Under the pieces are notes generated by a model. That model was not told the origin of the DNA, did not search any database, and worked only from the letters and a program-made list of their open reading frames with translations. Positions 44,203 through 53,227 of a stretch of 64,000 nucleotides of DNA are shown piece after piece (within the stretch, counting starts at the first letter, position 1; each line of letters begins with the position of its first letter). Source of the DNA: an uncultured Prevotellaceae bacterium (lineage in GTDB: Bacteria > Bacteroidota > Bacteroidia > Bacteroidales > Bacteroidaceae); the NCBI GenBank assembly GCA_902764705.1, contig CACWWZ010000008.1:1-64000 (forward strand), read 5' to 3'. A program made the translations under genes and the position numbers.

Positions 44203-46046
44203 TAAACGCGCAAATCGGCACTTGGCGTAACTATCTGGCCTATTCTGACATTCAGCAAATTAAGGCAGCAGGGGATGATATCTTCGTATTAGCTTCGAAT
44301 GACCTCTATCAGTATAACAAGAACGACCTGTCTATCGTCACTTACGACAGAGTGAACGGACTTACTGACACCAATATTACCCACATCGCCTGGTGCCCTA
44401 AAGCCAAGCGTCTTGTAGCTGTCTACCAAAACTCCAACATAGACCTCATTGAGACTAATGGCAATATTACGAATATCAGTGACCTTTATACAAAGGTGAT
44501 GACTGGCGACAAGACGGTAAGCAGTATTCGTATTGATGGTATCTATGCCTATCTTATCTGCGGATTTGGTATCGTGAAAGTTAATGTGGAGCGTGCAGAG
44601 ATTGCTGAGAGCTATACTCTCAATCATCCAGAGTATCCTACCAAACTGCCCGATGAGGACAATAGCGACTATGAAAAATACATCGACTTAGTTAAGACGC
44701 TCAATCCTGATGGACCAAAGTATAATTACTTTGGTTTTATGCGTTTCCATAATGGTAAGTTATTTACTTGTAATGGAGATTATAACCACTCTAGCGGTAT
44801 TCAGATTCTGAAGGATAACCAGTGGGAATTTTATCAAAATGAAGGAATCAGTGACTTAACAGGTGTTTCCTATCAAGGTGCATATTGTTTTGATATAGAC
44901 CCTTCAGATGAAAATCATATTTTTACTGGTAGCAGAAATGGTCTTTATGAATTCCGCAATGGGAAATTCGTTAAATACTATGATAATAATAACAGTCCAA
45001 TAGAACCTTTTGACGGCGTTAACAAAGAATATCAGTTAGTAACTGGTACAAAATATAGTCAAGACGGAAGTCTTTGGATACTTAATAGTTCTGCACCTAC
45101 AACAGCATTAATTAAATATTCTAATGACACCTTTACAAAACTGCACCATTCAGAGTTAATGAAACTCAATACAAATAAATCCATACCTAACAGAAGTAAT
45201 GCAAACCTTTGTAATATGATAATTGACAGCCAAGGATTAATGTGGTTCGTCAATGATAACTGGGTGACACCTGCACTCTATCAATATGACATCAAAAATG
45301 ATGCAATCATAGCATACGAAAGTGTGATTAATCAAGATAATACTAAGATAGAATTATCTCATATTAGATGTGTCGTTGAGGATATAGCAAAAAATATTTG
45401 GATAGGTACAAACCATGGGCCCTTCATACTTGAAAGAAGCCAAATTAATGAAAATGGTTCTACCTTTACTCAAGTGAAGGTTCCACGCAATGATGGTACC
45501 AACTACGCTGACTATTTGTTGGCTGGCATTGATATTACATCAATAGCCGTTGATGGAGGAGGACGTAAATGGTTTGGTACAAATGGTAATGGTATTTATC
45601 TGATCAGTGCTGACAATATGACTCAGCTACAGCATTTTACCACAGAAAACAGCAAACTGCTTTCAAACATCATTCAGTCGGTAGCTATCAACAATACCAC
45701 GGGCGAGGTATTTATTGGTACTGACAATGGTTTGTGCTCATATATCAGTGATGCTACTGAAACCAACACAGAGATGACCAGCGACAATGTATGGGCTTAT
45801 CCAAACCCCGTGGAACCAGGCTATACCGGTCCTATCACCATTACGGGTTTGACTTTGGATGCTGATGTCAAGATACTCTCGTCGAACGGTGCTATCGTTA
45901 ATGAGGGACGCAGCAATGGTGGTACATACGTCTGGGACGGATGTGACAAGAAGGGTAGGAGAGTGGCTTCAGGCATCTATATGGTAGCTACAGCAACAAG
46001 TAAAGGAGAGAAGGGAACAGTATGCAAGATAGCCATTGTCAATTGA
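44118..46046 (+). CDS. porZ: Type IX secretion system protein PorZ-like
   Basis: This 642-residue protein starts with a signal peptide whose core is FLLFYLFTFLPLNAQ. It has the PorZ-typical start IGTWRNYLAYSDIQQIKAAGDDIFVLASNDLYQYN, then beta-propeller repeats (NGLTDTNITHIAWCP, GLYEFRNGKFVKYY, NIWIGTNHGPF, GRKWFGTNGNGIYLI, EVFIGTDNGLCSY). A C-terminal type A sorting domain follows (VWAYPNPVEPGYTGPITITG...GIYMVATATSKG). In Porphyromonas PorZ is part of the attachment complex that links cargo to A-LPS. It is shorter than the ~780-residue Porphyromonas protein. The next gene overlaps its end by 25 bases. Confidence 0.87.
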   Translation: MMIKSKIHIWNNMLVKGFLLFYLFTFLPLNAQIGTWRNYLAYSDIQQIKAAGDDIFVLASNDLYQYNKNDLSIVTYDRVNGLTDTNITHIAWCPKAKRLVAVYQNSNIDLIETNGNITNISDLYTKVMTGDKTVSSIRIDGIYAYLICGFGIVKVNVERAEIAESYTLNHPEYPTKLPDEDNSDYEKYIDLVKTLNPDGPKYNYFGFMRFHNGKLFTCNGDYNHSSGIQILKDNQWEFYQNEGISDLTGVSYQGAYCFDIDPSDENHIFTGSRNGLYEFRNGKFVKYYDNNNSPIEPFDGVNKEYQLVTGTKYSQDGSLWILNSSAPTTALIKYSNDTFTKLHHSELMKLNTNKSIPNRSNANLCNMIIDSQGLMWFVNDNWVTPALYQYDIKNDAIIAYESVINQDNTKIELSHIRCVVEDIAKNIWIGTNHGPFILERSQINENGSTFTQVKVPRNDGTNYADYLLAGIDITSIAVDGGGRKWFGTNGNGIYLISADNMTQLQHFTTENSKLLSNIIQSVAINNTTGEVFIGTDNGLCSYISDATETNTEMTSDNVWAYPNPVEPGYTGPITITGLTLDADVKILSSNGAIVNEGRSNGGTYVWDGCDKKGRRVASGIYMVATATSKGEKGTVCKIAIVN

Positions 46047-47476
46047 ACATATCAAAAATATTCATTAGTAAATATTGGAGTATAGTTCTTGTCATCATAT
46101 TGACGCCTATATTACTTGGAGCTATCTTACCTATTTTGCCTACTCACGACGATTGGGCAACAACGATTAAGCCTGACTTTAATCCATTCTTCATCAAAGA
46201 AAGATTCTTGTTCTATGGTTATCATTGGCGTCCGTTTGATGCTATTATGGGTTACATCTTAGGCACAAATCCACAAGTGTTGTATCCAGCACTGAACCAT
46301 TATTGTATTGTAATTGGGCATGCGATATGTGCCATACTTATATTTAAGCTTCTTTCCGCACTAGGATTCTCCACATTATCAAGGAATATCACCACAATAT
46401 ACTTTTTCATTACGCCAGCCACAATGGCCACAGTATCAGCTGTAGACAGTATGAATCAGGTCTATGCATTGGTATGTGGCATCACGTCATTTCTATTGTA
46501 TCTGAAGCTGGAAAGGGGGAAATATGTTGCTTGGATTATTATGTTATTCATTGCAACCTGGTTTAAGGAAAACGGACTGATGTGGACTTTAATAGGACCC
46601 ATTTTGGCTTATAGTTTCGATTTCATAGACCAGAAGAAACTGAAAAAAGATATCCTCATTGGATTAGGTGTGATGGTGGCCTATGCATTGGCTATTACGC
46701 TGCTTCCGAAGGATATCATTATCCATCCGGATTATGAACCAGGTGTATTGAAAGTAGTCAAAAACACTATTAAGTTTCTGTTTACTACCTTTATCACTAT
46801 TGACTATATTTATCTGCTGCATCAGCCTAGTCGTAACCTACTTGCCGCATGCTTGACATTTGCATTGTCATTACCTTTCCTTTACTACATATTTATCAGA
46901 AATATCAAGCAGTTCATTAATAAGAAAATGATATGTACTGCCATTTGTCTGATAATTGCCGTAGCTCCACACGTAGGCACTGTTTTCAGTATGATGCATA
47001 CCTATGCTGGATTGGCTATGTTGACTATTTTGATAGCTTATTCAATAGACTGTTATAGTGAACATAGAAAGTCTGTCATCATTTCATTCATTCTTCTTTG
47101 TATCTCTGCCATCATCATTGATATTCATCTTATCAATGCTTCTATCGATTCAGGACAAATAGGTAAGAAAATGGCCCAAGAAGCTATTCAAAAGACTGGA
47201 AAACCTGTAAAGTCAGTATTTGTAATTATCATTGAAGACGACTACCCAAAATTATCGTCCTTCTGTGTTATTCCCAACGATGCTTTTGGATGGGGGTTGG
47301 CATCAAAATATGAAACAAACTATCAATGGCCTGAAATGATTCAGGATACCACTATTGTACGTTCGTCAGAAGCTATGGGCAAAGCTCAACAAATGGCCTC
47401 TGAAATACTGCTTAATGATTCTATTGATTGTATATGGATTGTAAATCACGACAATGTTGATGTCGTTAAAAAATAA
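46022..47476 (+). CDS. Multi-pass membrane protein, GtrI/GT39-like glycosyltransferase candidate
   Basis: The 484-residue protein has about ten membrane segments and a periplasmic loop after the first one, with THDDW and FYGYHWRPFDAIMGY, the position where lipid-linked-sugar glycosyltransferases of GtrI/GT39 type carry their acidic motif. It starts inside porZ (25-base overlap) and its end overlaps the GtrA-like gene, so all three are probably translated together. It may transfer a sugar from undecaprenyl phosphate to a surface polysaccharide. The acceptor and sugar are unknown; the family call rests on topology and neighbours. Confidence 0.7.
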   Translation: MQDSHCQLNISKIFISKYWSIVLVIILTPILLGAILPILPTHDDWATTIKPDFNPFFIKERFLFYGYHWRPFDAIMGYILGTNPQVLYPALNHYCIVIGHAICAILIFKLLSALGFSTLSRNITTIYFFITPATMATVSAVDSMNQVYALVCGITSFLLYLKLERGKYVAWIIMLFIATWFKENGLMWTLIGPILAYSFDFIDQKKLKKDILIGLGVMVAYALAITLLPKDIIIHPDYEPGVLKVVKNTIKFLFTTFITIDYIYLLHQPSRNLLAACLTFALSLPFLYYIFIRNIKQFINKKMICTAICLIIAVAPHVGTVFSMMHTYAGLAMLTILIAYSIDCYSEHRKSVIISFILLCISAIIIDIHLINASIDSGQIGKKMAQEAIQKTGKPVKSVFVIIIEDDYPKLSSFCVIPNDAFGWGLASKYETNYQWPEMIQDTTIVRSSEAMGKAQQMASEILLNDSIDCIWIVNHDNVDVVKK

Positions 47477-47876
47477 AATAAGATTATTTACTGACAAAAC
47501 TTTCATGAAGTTTGTCGTAATAGGCATTGTAAATACAATAGTAGGTACTGCTATTATGTTTATTTTCTACAATGTCTGTCACCTGAGCTATTGGATTTCA
47601 TCTGCTTCCAACTACTTTTTTGGAAGTATTTGTAGTTATATTCTTAATAAGCATTTTACATTCAAAAATAAAGAGCGAGGCTGGAAACCACTCTTACGAT
47701 TTACTCTCAATATCATTACATGTTATCTATTGGCTTATGGCATTGCCAAACCTGTCATACAATGGATGCTTAGCGGTTATTCTATTACTATCCAAGAAAA
47801 TATATCATTAGCATTAGGCATGTGCCTCTTCGTTATTTTTAATTATTTAGGACAACGTTTTTACACTTTCAAATAA
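47454..47876 (+). CDS. GtrA-like flippase
   Basis: The 140-residue protein has four membrane segments and the GtrA-family pattern FMKFVVIGIVNTIVGTAIMFIFY...NYFFGSICSYILNKHFTFKNK...NYLGQRFYTFK. GtrA proteins help flip undecaprenyl-phosphate-linked sugars across the inner membrane. A second start at 47460 would remove two residues. It sits between the GtrI-like and GtrB-like genes. Confidence 0.88.
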   Translation: MLMSLKNKIRLFTDKTFMKFVVIGIVNTIVGTAIMFIFYNVCHLSYWISSASNYFFGSICSYILNKHFTFKNKERGWKPLLRFTLNIITCYLLAYGIAKPVIQWMLSGYSITIQENISLALGMCLFVIFNYLGQRFYTFK

Positions 47877-47881
47877 CAAAT

Positions 47882-48802
47882 ATGAAAAGTATTACGATTC
47901 TTATTCCAGCATATAATGAAGCTGAGTCATTTGAGGATATCAAGAGATGTATGAATCAAGTTATCAACGATAATCCTAATTATACATGGCAGTTTCTGTT
48001 GATTAATGATGGTAGTACGGACCAAACTTTACAATTGATGATTGAAGCACATCATAGTGATAATCGCTACCATTATATCGACTTATCAAGAAACTATGGT
48101 AAGGAAATAGCTATTATGGCTGGTTTAGACCATATAGATACTGATGCCGTCATTATGATGGATGCTGATATGCAACATCCTATTGAGATAATTCCAAAAA
48201 TGATTAAATATTGGGAAGAAGGCTACGATGATGTATATGCTCAACGAGAGAAATCTGATGAATCATGGTTGAAGCGTTATACCTCAAAATTATATTATAA
48301 AATACTGCAAAAGTCAACCAATATTCCCATTCAAAAAGATACTGGTGATTTTCGTTTGTTAGACAAAAAATGTATTGATGCCATAAAGGAAATGCGTGAA
48401 ACAGATCGTAATAACAAAGGCATGTTCAGCTGGATAGGATATAAGAAAAAGGGTATCTTATACCATCAAAATGAACGTAAACATGGCAAAACAAAATGGA
48501 GCTATTACAAACTGTTGAATTTGGCACTCACTGGTATTACGTCGTTTACGACAGTACCATTACGTTTCGCATCCATCTTCGGATTCTTTGTGTCGTTGCT
48601 GGCTTTTGCTTATCTGACCTATATAATTATCAAAACGCTGATATATGGTGATCCTGTTCAAGGATATCCTACGCTTATGGTTACCATTCTTTTCTTAGGT
48701 GGCATTCAACTTATAGCTTTAGGTATAATTGGAGAATACCTAAGCCATATTTTCAATGAAACAAAGAAGAGACCTGGTTATTTTATCAGGGAGTACAAGT
48801 AA
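47882..48802 (+). CDS. GtrB-like glycosyltransferase family 2 (polyprenyl-phosphate sugar synthase)
   Basis: The 306-residue protein has a GT2 domain (ITILIPAYNEAESF, LLINDGSTDQT, IDLSRNYGKEIAIMAGL, MMDADMQHPIEIIPKM, with the DAD metal motif) and two C-terminal membrane segments (about 235-295). This matches GtrB, which loads a sugar onto undecaprenyl phosphate. It completes a three-gene Gtr-like module downstream of porZ. Confidence 0.9.
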   Translation: MKSITILIPAYNEAESFEDIKRCMNQVINDNPNYTWQFLLINDGSTDQTLQLMIEAHHSDNRYHYIDLSRNYGKEIAIMAGLDHIDTDAVIMMDADMQHPIEIIPKMIKYWEEGYDDVYAQREKSDESWLKRYTSKLYYKILQKSTNIPIQKDTGDFRLLDKKCIDAIKEMRETDRNNKGMFSWIGYKKKGILYHQNERKHGKTKWSYYKLLNLALTGITSFTTVPLRFASIFGFFVSLLAFAYLTYIIIKTLIYGDPVQGYPTLMVTILFLGGIQLIALGIIGEYLSHIFNETKKRPGYFIREYK

Positions 48803-48816
48803 TACAGGTCGTTTTT

Positions 48817-49818
48817 TTATTGCAAACCAAAGCACAATCGTATAACCTTAATAGGACAACGCTCTACCAGTTTACTGATAAAGACTGGTATGTATAGTCC
48901 TGACAACAGATTGATGGCGTAAAATAATAGTAACAGTTGTTCGTTATAAAAGAAATGCTTCCATAATATCAGTTCCACGAAGTTCTGGAAGGGTAGGGAC
49001 ATCAGGTAAATCTGAAAGATATATTCTCTGAAACTGGAAAACAGGTTTGGATAATATTGGCCTATTATCAAGCATAATGAACACATCATGAAAATACCTA
49101 TCATAGAGGTAAGAAGACCTAACGAAAAATAATAGCATATGGCATACAGCAACACAAGAACCAACAATATGCCTATGTTTTCAATATACTTGTATAACTC
49201 AAATCTGAAGAAAAAGATACCAAAGAAGAAGTATACCAGGTAATGATGTACTTCCATAATATAGAATATGTTCCAACGACTTTCCAGATCAGTATCAACA
49301 TAGAATATGCCACAACAGAATAACAGAAAAGCCATCATTCTATATTTGTTGTCGCATAGGTAACGGAACAAGGGATACATCAACATCAGAAACATCAGTA
49401 CAGCCAAGAACCATAATGACTGTGACGAGTGACCCCGATAGTATACAAACGACTCAAAGAAATTAGTCCATGACAGTTCAATAGGCGTCTTTGAAAACTG
49501 ATTGAAAACGCATTTAATTAAGTAATAGACGACGACAAAGAAAACAAAGGGTATGACTATGCGTTGAAACTTGTCTTTATATAATGCCGTTGTAGATATT
49601 TCCTTACGTATTCTGCTTAGATATAGTAATCCACCAGAAATGAAGATAAACAAAGGCATACGTATAGGGTGAAAAGGAAAAGACAGAGCTGTGCACAATG
49701 AATGATTTTCGCCTGTCAACATATCTACCAGTTGCACATGGACCATTATCACCAAAAGAATATTTAACCCTCTTAGAATACCAAGCCATTGTATTCTTTC
49801 TTTTTGTTTCATTATCAT
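48817..49818 (-). CDS. Acyltransferase 3 family membrane protein
   Basis: The 333-residue protein has about ten membrane segments and the family start RIQWLGILRGLNILLVIMVHVQL...FHPIRMPLFIFISGGLLYL with a candidate catalytic His. Such proteins O-acetylate surface glycans or lipids. The start may be 49818 or 49812. It follows the CotH-like gene by 26 bp and ends 14 bp from the oppositely oriented GtrB-like gene, so it is plausibly another surface-glycan modifier, though on a separate transcript. Confidence 0.85.
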   Translation of the reverse strand: MIMKQKERIQWLGILRGLNILLVIMVHVQLVDMLTGENHSLCTALSFPFHPIRMPLFIFISGGLLYLSRIRKEISTTALYKDKFQRIVIPFVFFVVVYYLIKCVFNQFSKTPIELSWTNFFESFVYYRGHSSQSLWFLAVLMFLMLMYPLFRYLCDNKYRMMAFLLFCCGIFYVDTDLESRWNIFYIMEVHHYLVYFFFGIFFFRFELYKYIENIGILLVLVLLYAICYYFSLGLLTSMIGIFMMCSLCLIIGQYYPNLFSSFREYIFQIYLMSLPFQNFVELILWKHFFYNEQLLLLFYAINLLSGLYIPVFISKLVERCPIKVIRLCFGLQ

Positions 49819-49844
49819 AGTTCAAAACAGCATCTTACGTCTTG

Positions 49845-51221
49845 TCACCTTGTTGATATATATTTTCCTTTACAATCAATTATTATTATCTGATGGGAGT
49901 GATTGTTGTTTATTCTCCTGCCAGATAAATCATACCTATTTGATGTTTTTGTATATGTACCAACTTTCTTTTCATCAATACTTGCATAATCTCCCCATTG
50001 AGTAGACAACCACTGAATCTTCTCACTAAAACGCTGTTTAACTATCTCTGCAGCGGCTCGTTCGTCAGCATTTCCATACTCAGGCCAACGCTCTGCATCA
50101 CACTTGGCTGCTGCTTCTATTTCTTTCACAAAGTCATCTATGAATTGATCCATTTTAGGATACACTTCTATACAAAATTCACGCCATATTTTTTCCACAT
50201 ATTCTTGAAAGTGGGGAAATTTCGCAATTTCCTCAACAATACAATGAACCCACTGAGGATAGTCGTAGATAAATTTCTGCTTGCTATGAAAATTATTGAA
50301 AGCATGTCCGAAGTCCCATACTGGTCCAAATTTCCATTGTTTCTCATTAATATCTTTATACATATAGCAACTACCATGAAAAGCCTCAATATGATCTATT
50401 GCTTCTGATAATACATAGTAACGCGTTAACGATTCCATATCTATCAGTTCTTCCCATGCCTTCGAATTTTTGTCAGCTGTAAATATTTCATTTTTAATCG
50501 TATTAAACTGATTAAAAAGATAGTTTTTTTGAACATAAGAAAGTATTTCAGGCGAATGATAGGTAATGCGAAAATAAGTAAGATTGGTTCCAGAAACATC
50601 AAGTGATATCTGATTAGAATCGATATAATTATCAATTTCTACAAGCCATCCACCATTTACTAAATTAGGATCTGTTTCCTCATCATTTTGTTCAGTAATA
50701 TTGACCCTGTTTTTGTCGACACGAATGTTTTCTGTCAAGAAATAAAGTCCTATATATTCACCATTCAACACAACTTCTACTGGACGTTGTTCTGGTGTCC
50801 ACGCCATTTTCATAAGCCTGCTTATTTCAAAGCCTACCGTATTCTTTAGAAAACCAACCCTATCGTCAGCATGAGCCAATAAAACAAAATGTTTATTTTT
50901 AGTAAGACCTAATAACGAAACCTTCTCTAAAAACTTAATACGATATGGTTTTTTGTCAAAGGATGTCCAAGTGTAGTTACCTCGCCCTCTGATTTGTAAT
51001 GAAATAGGTGATGCGCTGCTTCCTAATGACTCATAACCTTCTATTCCTAAAGCATCAAGATAACAGGTAGCATTAATATAGTTTTCCTTCGATACAATAG
51101 CTTGACTACCTTCTGTATTGATATAAAGTACAGGAAGTGTTCCGGAATATGTTGGTTTGTCTTCAGCAAACACATATCCAGAAAAAATAACGAGGTATAT
51201 AAAAGATAAAAAATATCTCAT
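49845..51221 (-). CDS. Secreted CotH-kinase-like protein
   Basis: The 458-residue protein has a signal peptide (to VFAE, about 19) and a CotH domain: ISLQIRGRGNYTWTSFDKKPYRIKF, HFVLLAHADDRVGFLKN, VEVVLNGEYIGLYFLTENIRV and later YKDINEKQWKFGPVWDFGHAF with the metal-binding Asp. CotH of Bacillus phosphorylates spore-coat proteins; bacterial secreted homologues are largely uncharacterised. A short C-terminal NRYDLSGRRINN segment recalls the sorting tail. It starts 3 bp after the nadA stop, apparently in one operon. Confidence 0.88.
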   Translation of the reverse strand: MRYFLSFIYLVIFSGYVFAEDKPTYSGTLPVLYINTEGSQAIVSKENYINATCYLDALGIEGYESLGSSASPISLQIRGRGNYTWTSFDKKPYRIKFLEKVSLLGLTKNKHFVLLAHADDRVGFLKNTVGFEISRLMKMAWTPEQRPVEVVLNGEYIGLYFLTENIRVDKNRVNITEQNDEETDPNLVNGGWLVEIDNYIDSNQISLDVSGTNLTYFRITYHSPEILSYVQKNYLFNQFNTIKNEIFTADKNSKAWEELIDMESLTRYYVLSEAIDHIEAFHGSCYMYKDINEKQWKFGPVWDFGHAFNNFHSKQKFIYDYPQWVHCIVEEIAKFPHFQEYVEKIWREFCIEVYPKMDQFIDDFVKEIEAAAKCDAERWPEYGNADERAAAEIVKQRFSEKIQWLSTQWGDYASIDEKKVGTYTKTSNRYDLSGRRINNNHSHQIIIIDCKGKYISTR

Positions 51222-51224
51222 TAT

Positions 51225-52217
51225 TTAACTTAATTCCAACATTCTTTCGATGGGTTTTACTGCATCTTTTGCTATTTTTGAGTCAACCTCTACTGAGGGC
51301 CATTCGTACTTCAGACAGTTGTAAATCTTCAAGAGTGTATTCATCTTCATGTATTGGCACTCGTTACAGCTGCATTCCAAGCCGCTCTCGCTAATTTCTG
51401 GAGGCACAGGAATAAATACTCTATCAGGACAAGAACGCTGCATCTCGTGCAAAATACCGGCTTCTGTGGCCACAATAAATTGCTTATCATCATGCTGCTT
51501 TACGTAATTCAACATATCAGCTGTACTTCCCTTCACATCTGCCAAAGCCAAAACAGGGCCTTTACACTCTAAATGAGCCATCACAATAGCATCAGGATAC
51601 TGCTTCTTCAGTTCAGCAATCTTCGATACAGAGAAACGCTCGTGAACATGACAGCCACCATTCCAAAGCAGCATTTTTCTGCCTGTCACCTCATTGATAT
51701 AATTACCCAAATTATAGTCAGGACCAAAAATCATTTTTGCATCCTTTGGTAGCTGATCTACAACCTTCTTGGCATTACCACTGGTAACGACAACATCTGT
51801 CAATGCCTTTACAGCAGCAGTAGTATTGACATAACTGATAACCTGATAGCCTGGATGTTCATCTTTGAATTTCTTCAAGTCCTCAGCCTTACAACTATCA
51901 GCTAATGAACAACCGGCATTCAAATCAGGACAGAGAACCGTTTTATCTGGTGACAACAGTTTACAGGTTTCAGCCATAAAGTGAACACCACACATAACCA
52001 TCATCTTCGCATCTGTCTCTGCAGCCTTACGAGCCAAAGCCAGTGAATCACCTACAAAGTCAGCAATGTCTTGTATATCGCCAATGGTATAATAGTGAGC
52101 TAGAATAATAGCACCTTTTTCTTGGCACATACGACGTATCTCAGCTTTCAGATCAACATCGTCTTTTACAGGTTCATTAATAAAACCTTGTTCCTTCCAT
52201 TCTTTTTTCAACTTCAT
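51225..52217 (-). CDS. nadA: Quinolinate synthase A
   Basis: NadA condenses iminoaspartate and dihydroxyacetone phosphate to quinolinate for NAD synthesis, using a 4Fe-4S cluster. The 330-residue protein shows IILAHYYTIGDIQDIADFVGDSLALA, MMVMCGVHFMAET (cluster Cys), LCPDLNAGCSLADSC, and a late ECSCNECQYMKMNTL with the cluster Cys. The length is that of the short NadA type. Its upstream gap contains the DnaA-box cluster. nadB and nadC are not in the window. Confidence 0.95.
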   Translation of the reverse strand: MKLKKEWKEQGFINEPVKDDVDLKAEIRRMCQEKGAIILAHYYTIGDIQDIADFVGDSLALARKAAETDAKMMVMCGVHFMAETCKLLSPDKTVLCPDLNAGCSLADSCKAEDLKKFKDEHPGYQVISYVNTTAAVKALTDVVVTSGNAKKVVDQLPKDAKMIFGPDYNLGNYINEVTGRKMLLWNGGCHVHERFSVSKIAELKKQYPDAIVMAHLECKGPVLALADVKGSTADMLNYVKQHDDKQFIVATEAGILHEMQRSCPDRVFIPVPPEISESGLECSCNECQYMKMNTLLKIYNCLKYEWPSVEVDSKIAKDAVKPIERMLELS

Positions 52218-52276
52218 ATTATAATTTTTATTTTTTTCTTTTTTCTTTTAAAAAGAGAATGAAAAGGATGATATAC

Positions 52277-52582
52277 CGTTGATAAGTGCAAAACTTATTT
52301 GCTTTTTTCTTGTGTTATTGATTGTCCACACTTTATTCCTCGTTATTCATACCTTCTGTGAATTGTTATTCTCTGATTATTAATCTGATAAGTAAGTTAT
52401 CCACAATTCTCTATTTTGGTGCAAAATTAATAAGTTTATATCTTTTTTCCTAAAAAAACAGTGGAAAACTTACAGAAAACCTTGTTATTTATGATTTTTA
52501 TCCATTGGTAGAGTAGGGGAGTTTGGAATATTGTTCATTTATTAATTAATTATTAACAGGTTTATCAACATAGTTATCAACA
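52277..52582. other. DnaA-box-like cluster in an AT-rich gap (origin candidate)
   Basis: The gap 52218-52606 has no gene. On the plus strand it holds TTGTCCACA (52322-52330), TTATCCACA (52397-52405) and TTATCAACA (52562-52570 and 52574-52582). Minus-strand variants are TTATCAACG (52285-52277) and TTTTCCACT (52468-52460). An AT-only stretch (about 52535-52557) lies next to the last two boxes. This fits a replication origin or a DnaA-titrating site; dnaA itself is not present. Confidence 0.55.
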
Positions 52583-52590
52583 CTTTTTCG

Positions 52591-52598
52591 TAATTTTG
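52591..52598 (+). promoter_or_regulatory. -7 box of the SpoU methyltransferase gene
   Basis: TAATTTTG ends 8 bases before the ATG, leaving little or no 5' leader. It lies directly after the last DnaA-box-like motif. Confidence 0.5.
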
Positions 52599-52606
52599 CA
52601 AACGAA

Positions 52607-53137
52607 ATGAGAAAAGTAAGGACAATAGAGATGAAACGACTCACGATTGACGAGTATCGTGAAGCTGAAAAACTGCCATTGATAGTGGTGTTAGACGACG
52701 TGCGCTCGATGTATAATGTAGGTAGTGTATTCCGTACTTGTGATGCTTTCCGAGTGGAAGCCGTATATTTGTGTGGCATTTGTCAGACGCCTCCATCCAC
52801 AGAAATCCATAAGACTGCCCTTGGTGCAGAGGAGAGTGTTAGCTGGAAATACTTTAAAACGGCATTGGATGCTGTTGATGAACTGAAAAAAGAGGGCTAT
52901 ACGGTGCTTTCTGTTGAGCAGGTGGAACATAGTACCAAACTACAGACGTTCATGCCTCAGCGTGGCTTAAAATACGCCGTAGTGATGGGTAACGAAGTAA
53001 AAGGCGTCCACCAAGAAGTAGTAGACGCCTCAGATGGTTGCTTAGAGATACCCCAACTTGGTACCAAACATTCCATGAATGTCTCCGTCACAACGGGTAT
53101 CATTATCTATAAATTTGCAGAGTCGTTAATTCTTTAG
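52607..53137 (+). CDS. TrmH/SpoU family RNA methyltransferase
   Basis: The 176-residue protein has the SPOUT motifs VVLDDVRSMYNVGSVFRTCDAF, VVMGNEVKGV and IPQLGTKHSMNVSVTTGIIIYKF, which form the SAM-binding knot. It probably 2'-O-methylates tRNA or rRNA; the precise target is not clear since the N-terminal substrate domain of RlmB is absent. The start fits the family pattern MRKxRxxEMxR. Confidence 0.92.
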   Translation: MRKVRTIEMKRLTIDEYREAEKLPLIVVLDDVRSMYNVGSVFRTCDAFRVEAVYLCGICQTPPSTEIHKTALGAEESVSWKYFKTALDAVDELKKEGYTVLSVEQVEHSTKLQTFMPQRGLKYAVVMGNEVKGVHQEVVDASDGCLEIPQLGTKHSMNVSVTTGIIIYKFAESLIL

Positions 53138-53179
53138 TCCATAGGGAGCGAACTCAGAGTCCGTAACTAGCGAACTGCC

Positions 53180-53198
53180 AGTCCGAAGCCTTCGGACT
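53180..53198. terminator. Hairpin between convergent spoU-type gene and polA
   Basis: AGTCCGAA-GCC-TTCGGACT is a perfect 8-bp stem in the gap 53138-53227 between two convergent genes. There is no T-run, so termination is only inferred. Confidence 0.45.
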
Positions 53199-53227
53199 CA
53201 TAGTCTTAATACGTCGGACTAAATCAA

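Noticed and set aside
53138..53227. Third CTAG-type array after the SpoU gene stop
   Set aside because: TAG/CTAG motifs are present but their spacing is irregular, unlike the 10-9-9 pattern at 19115 and 21648.
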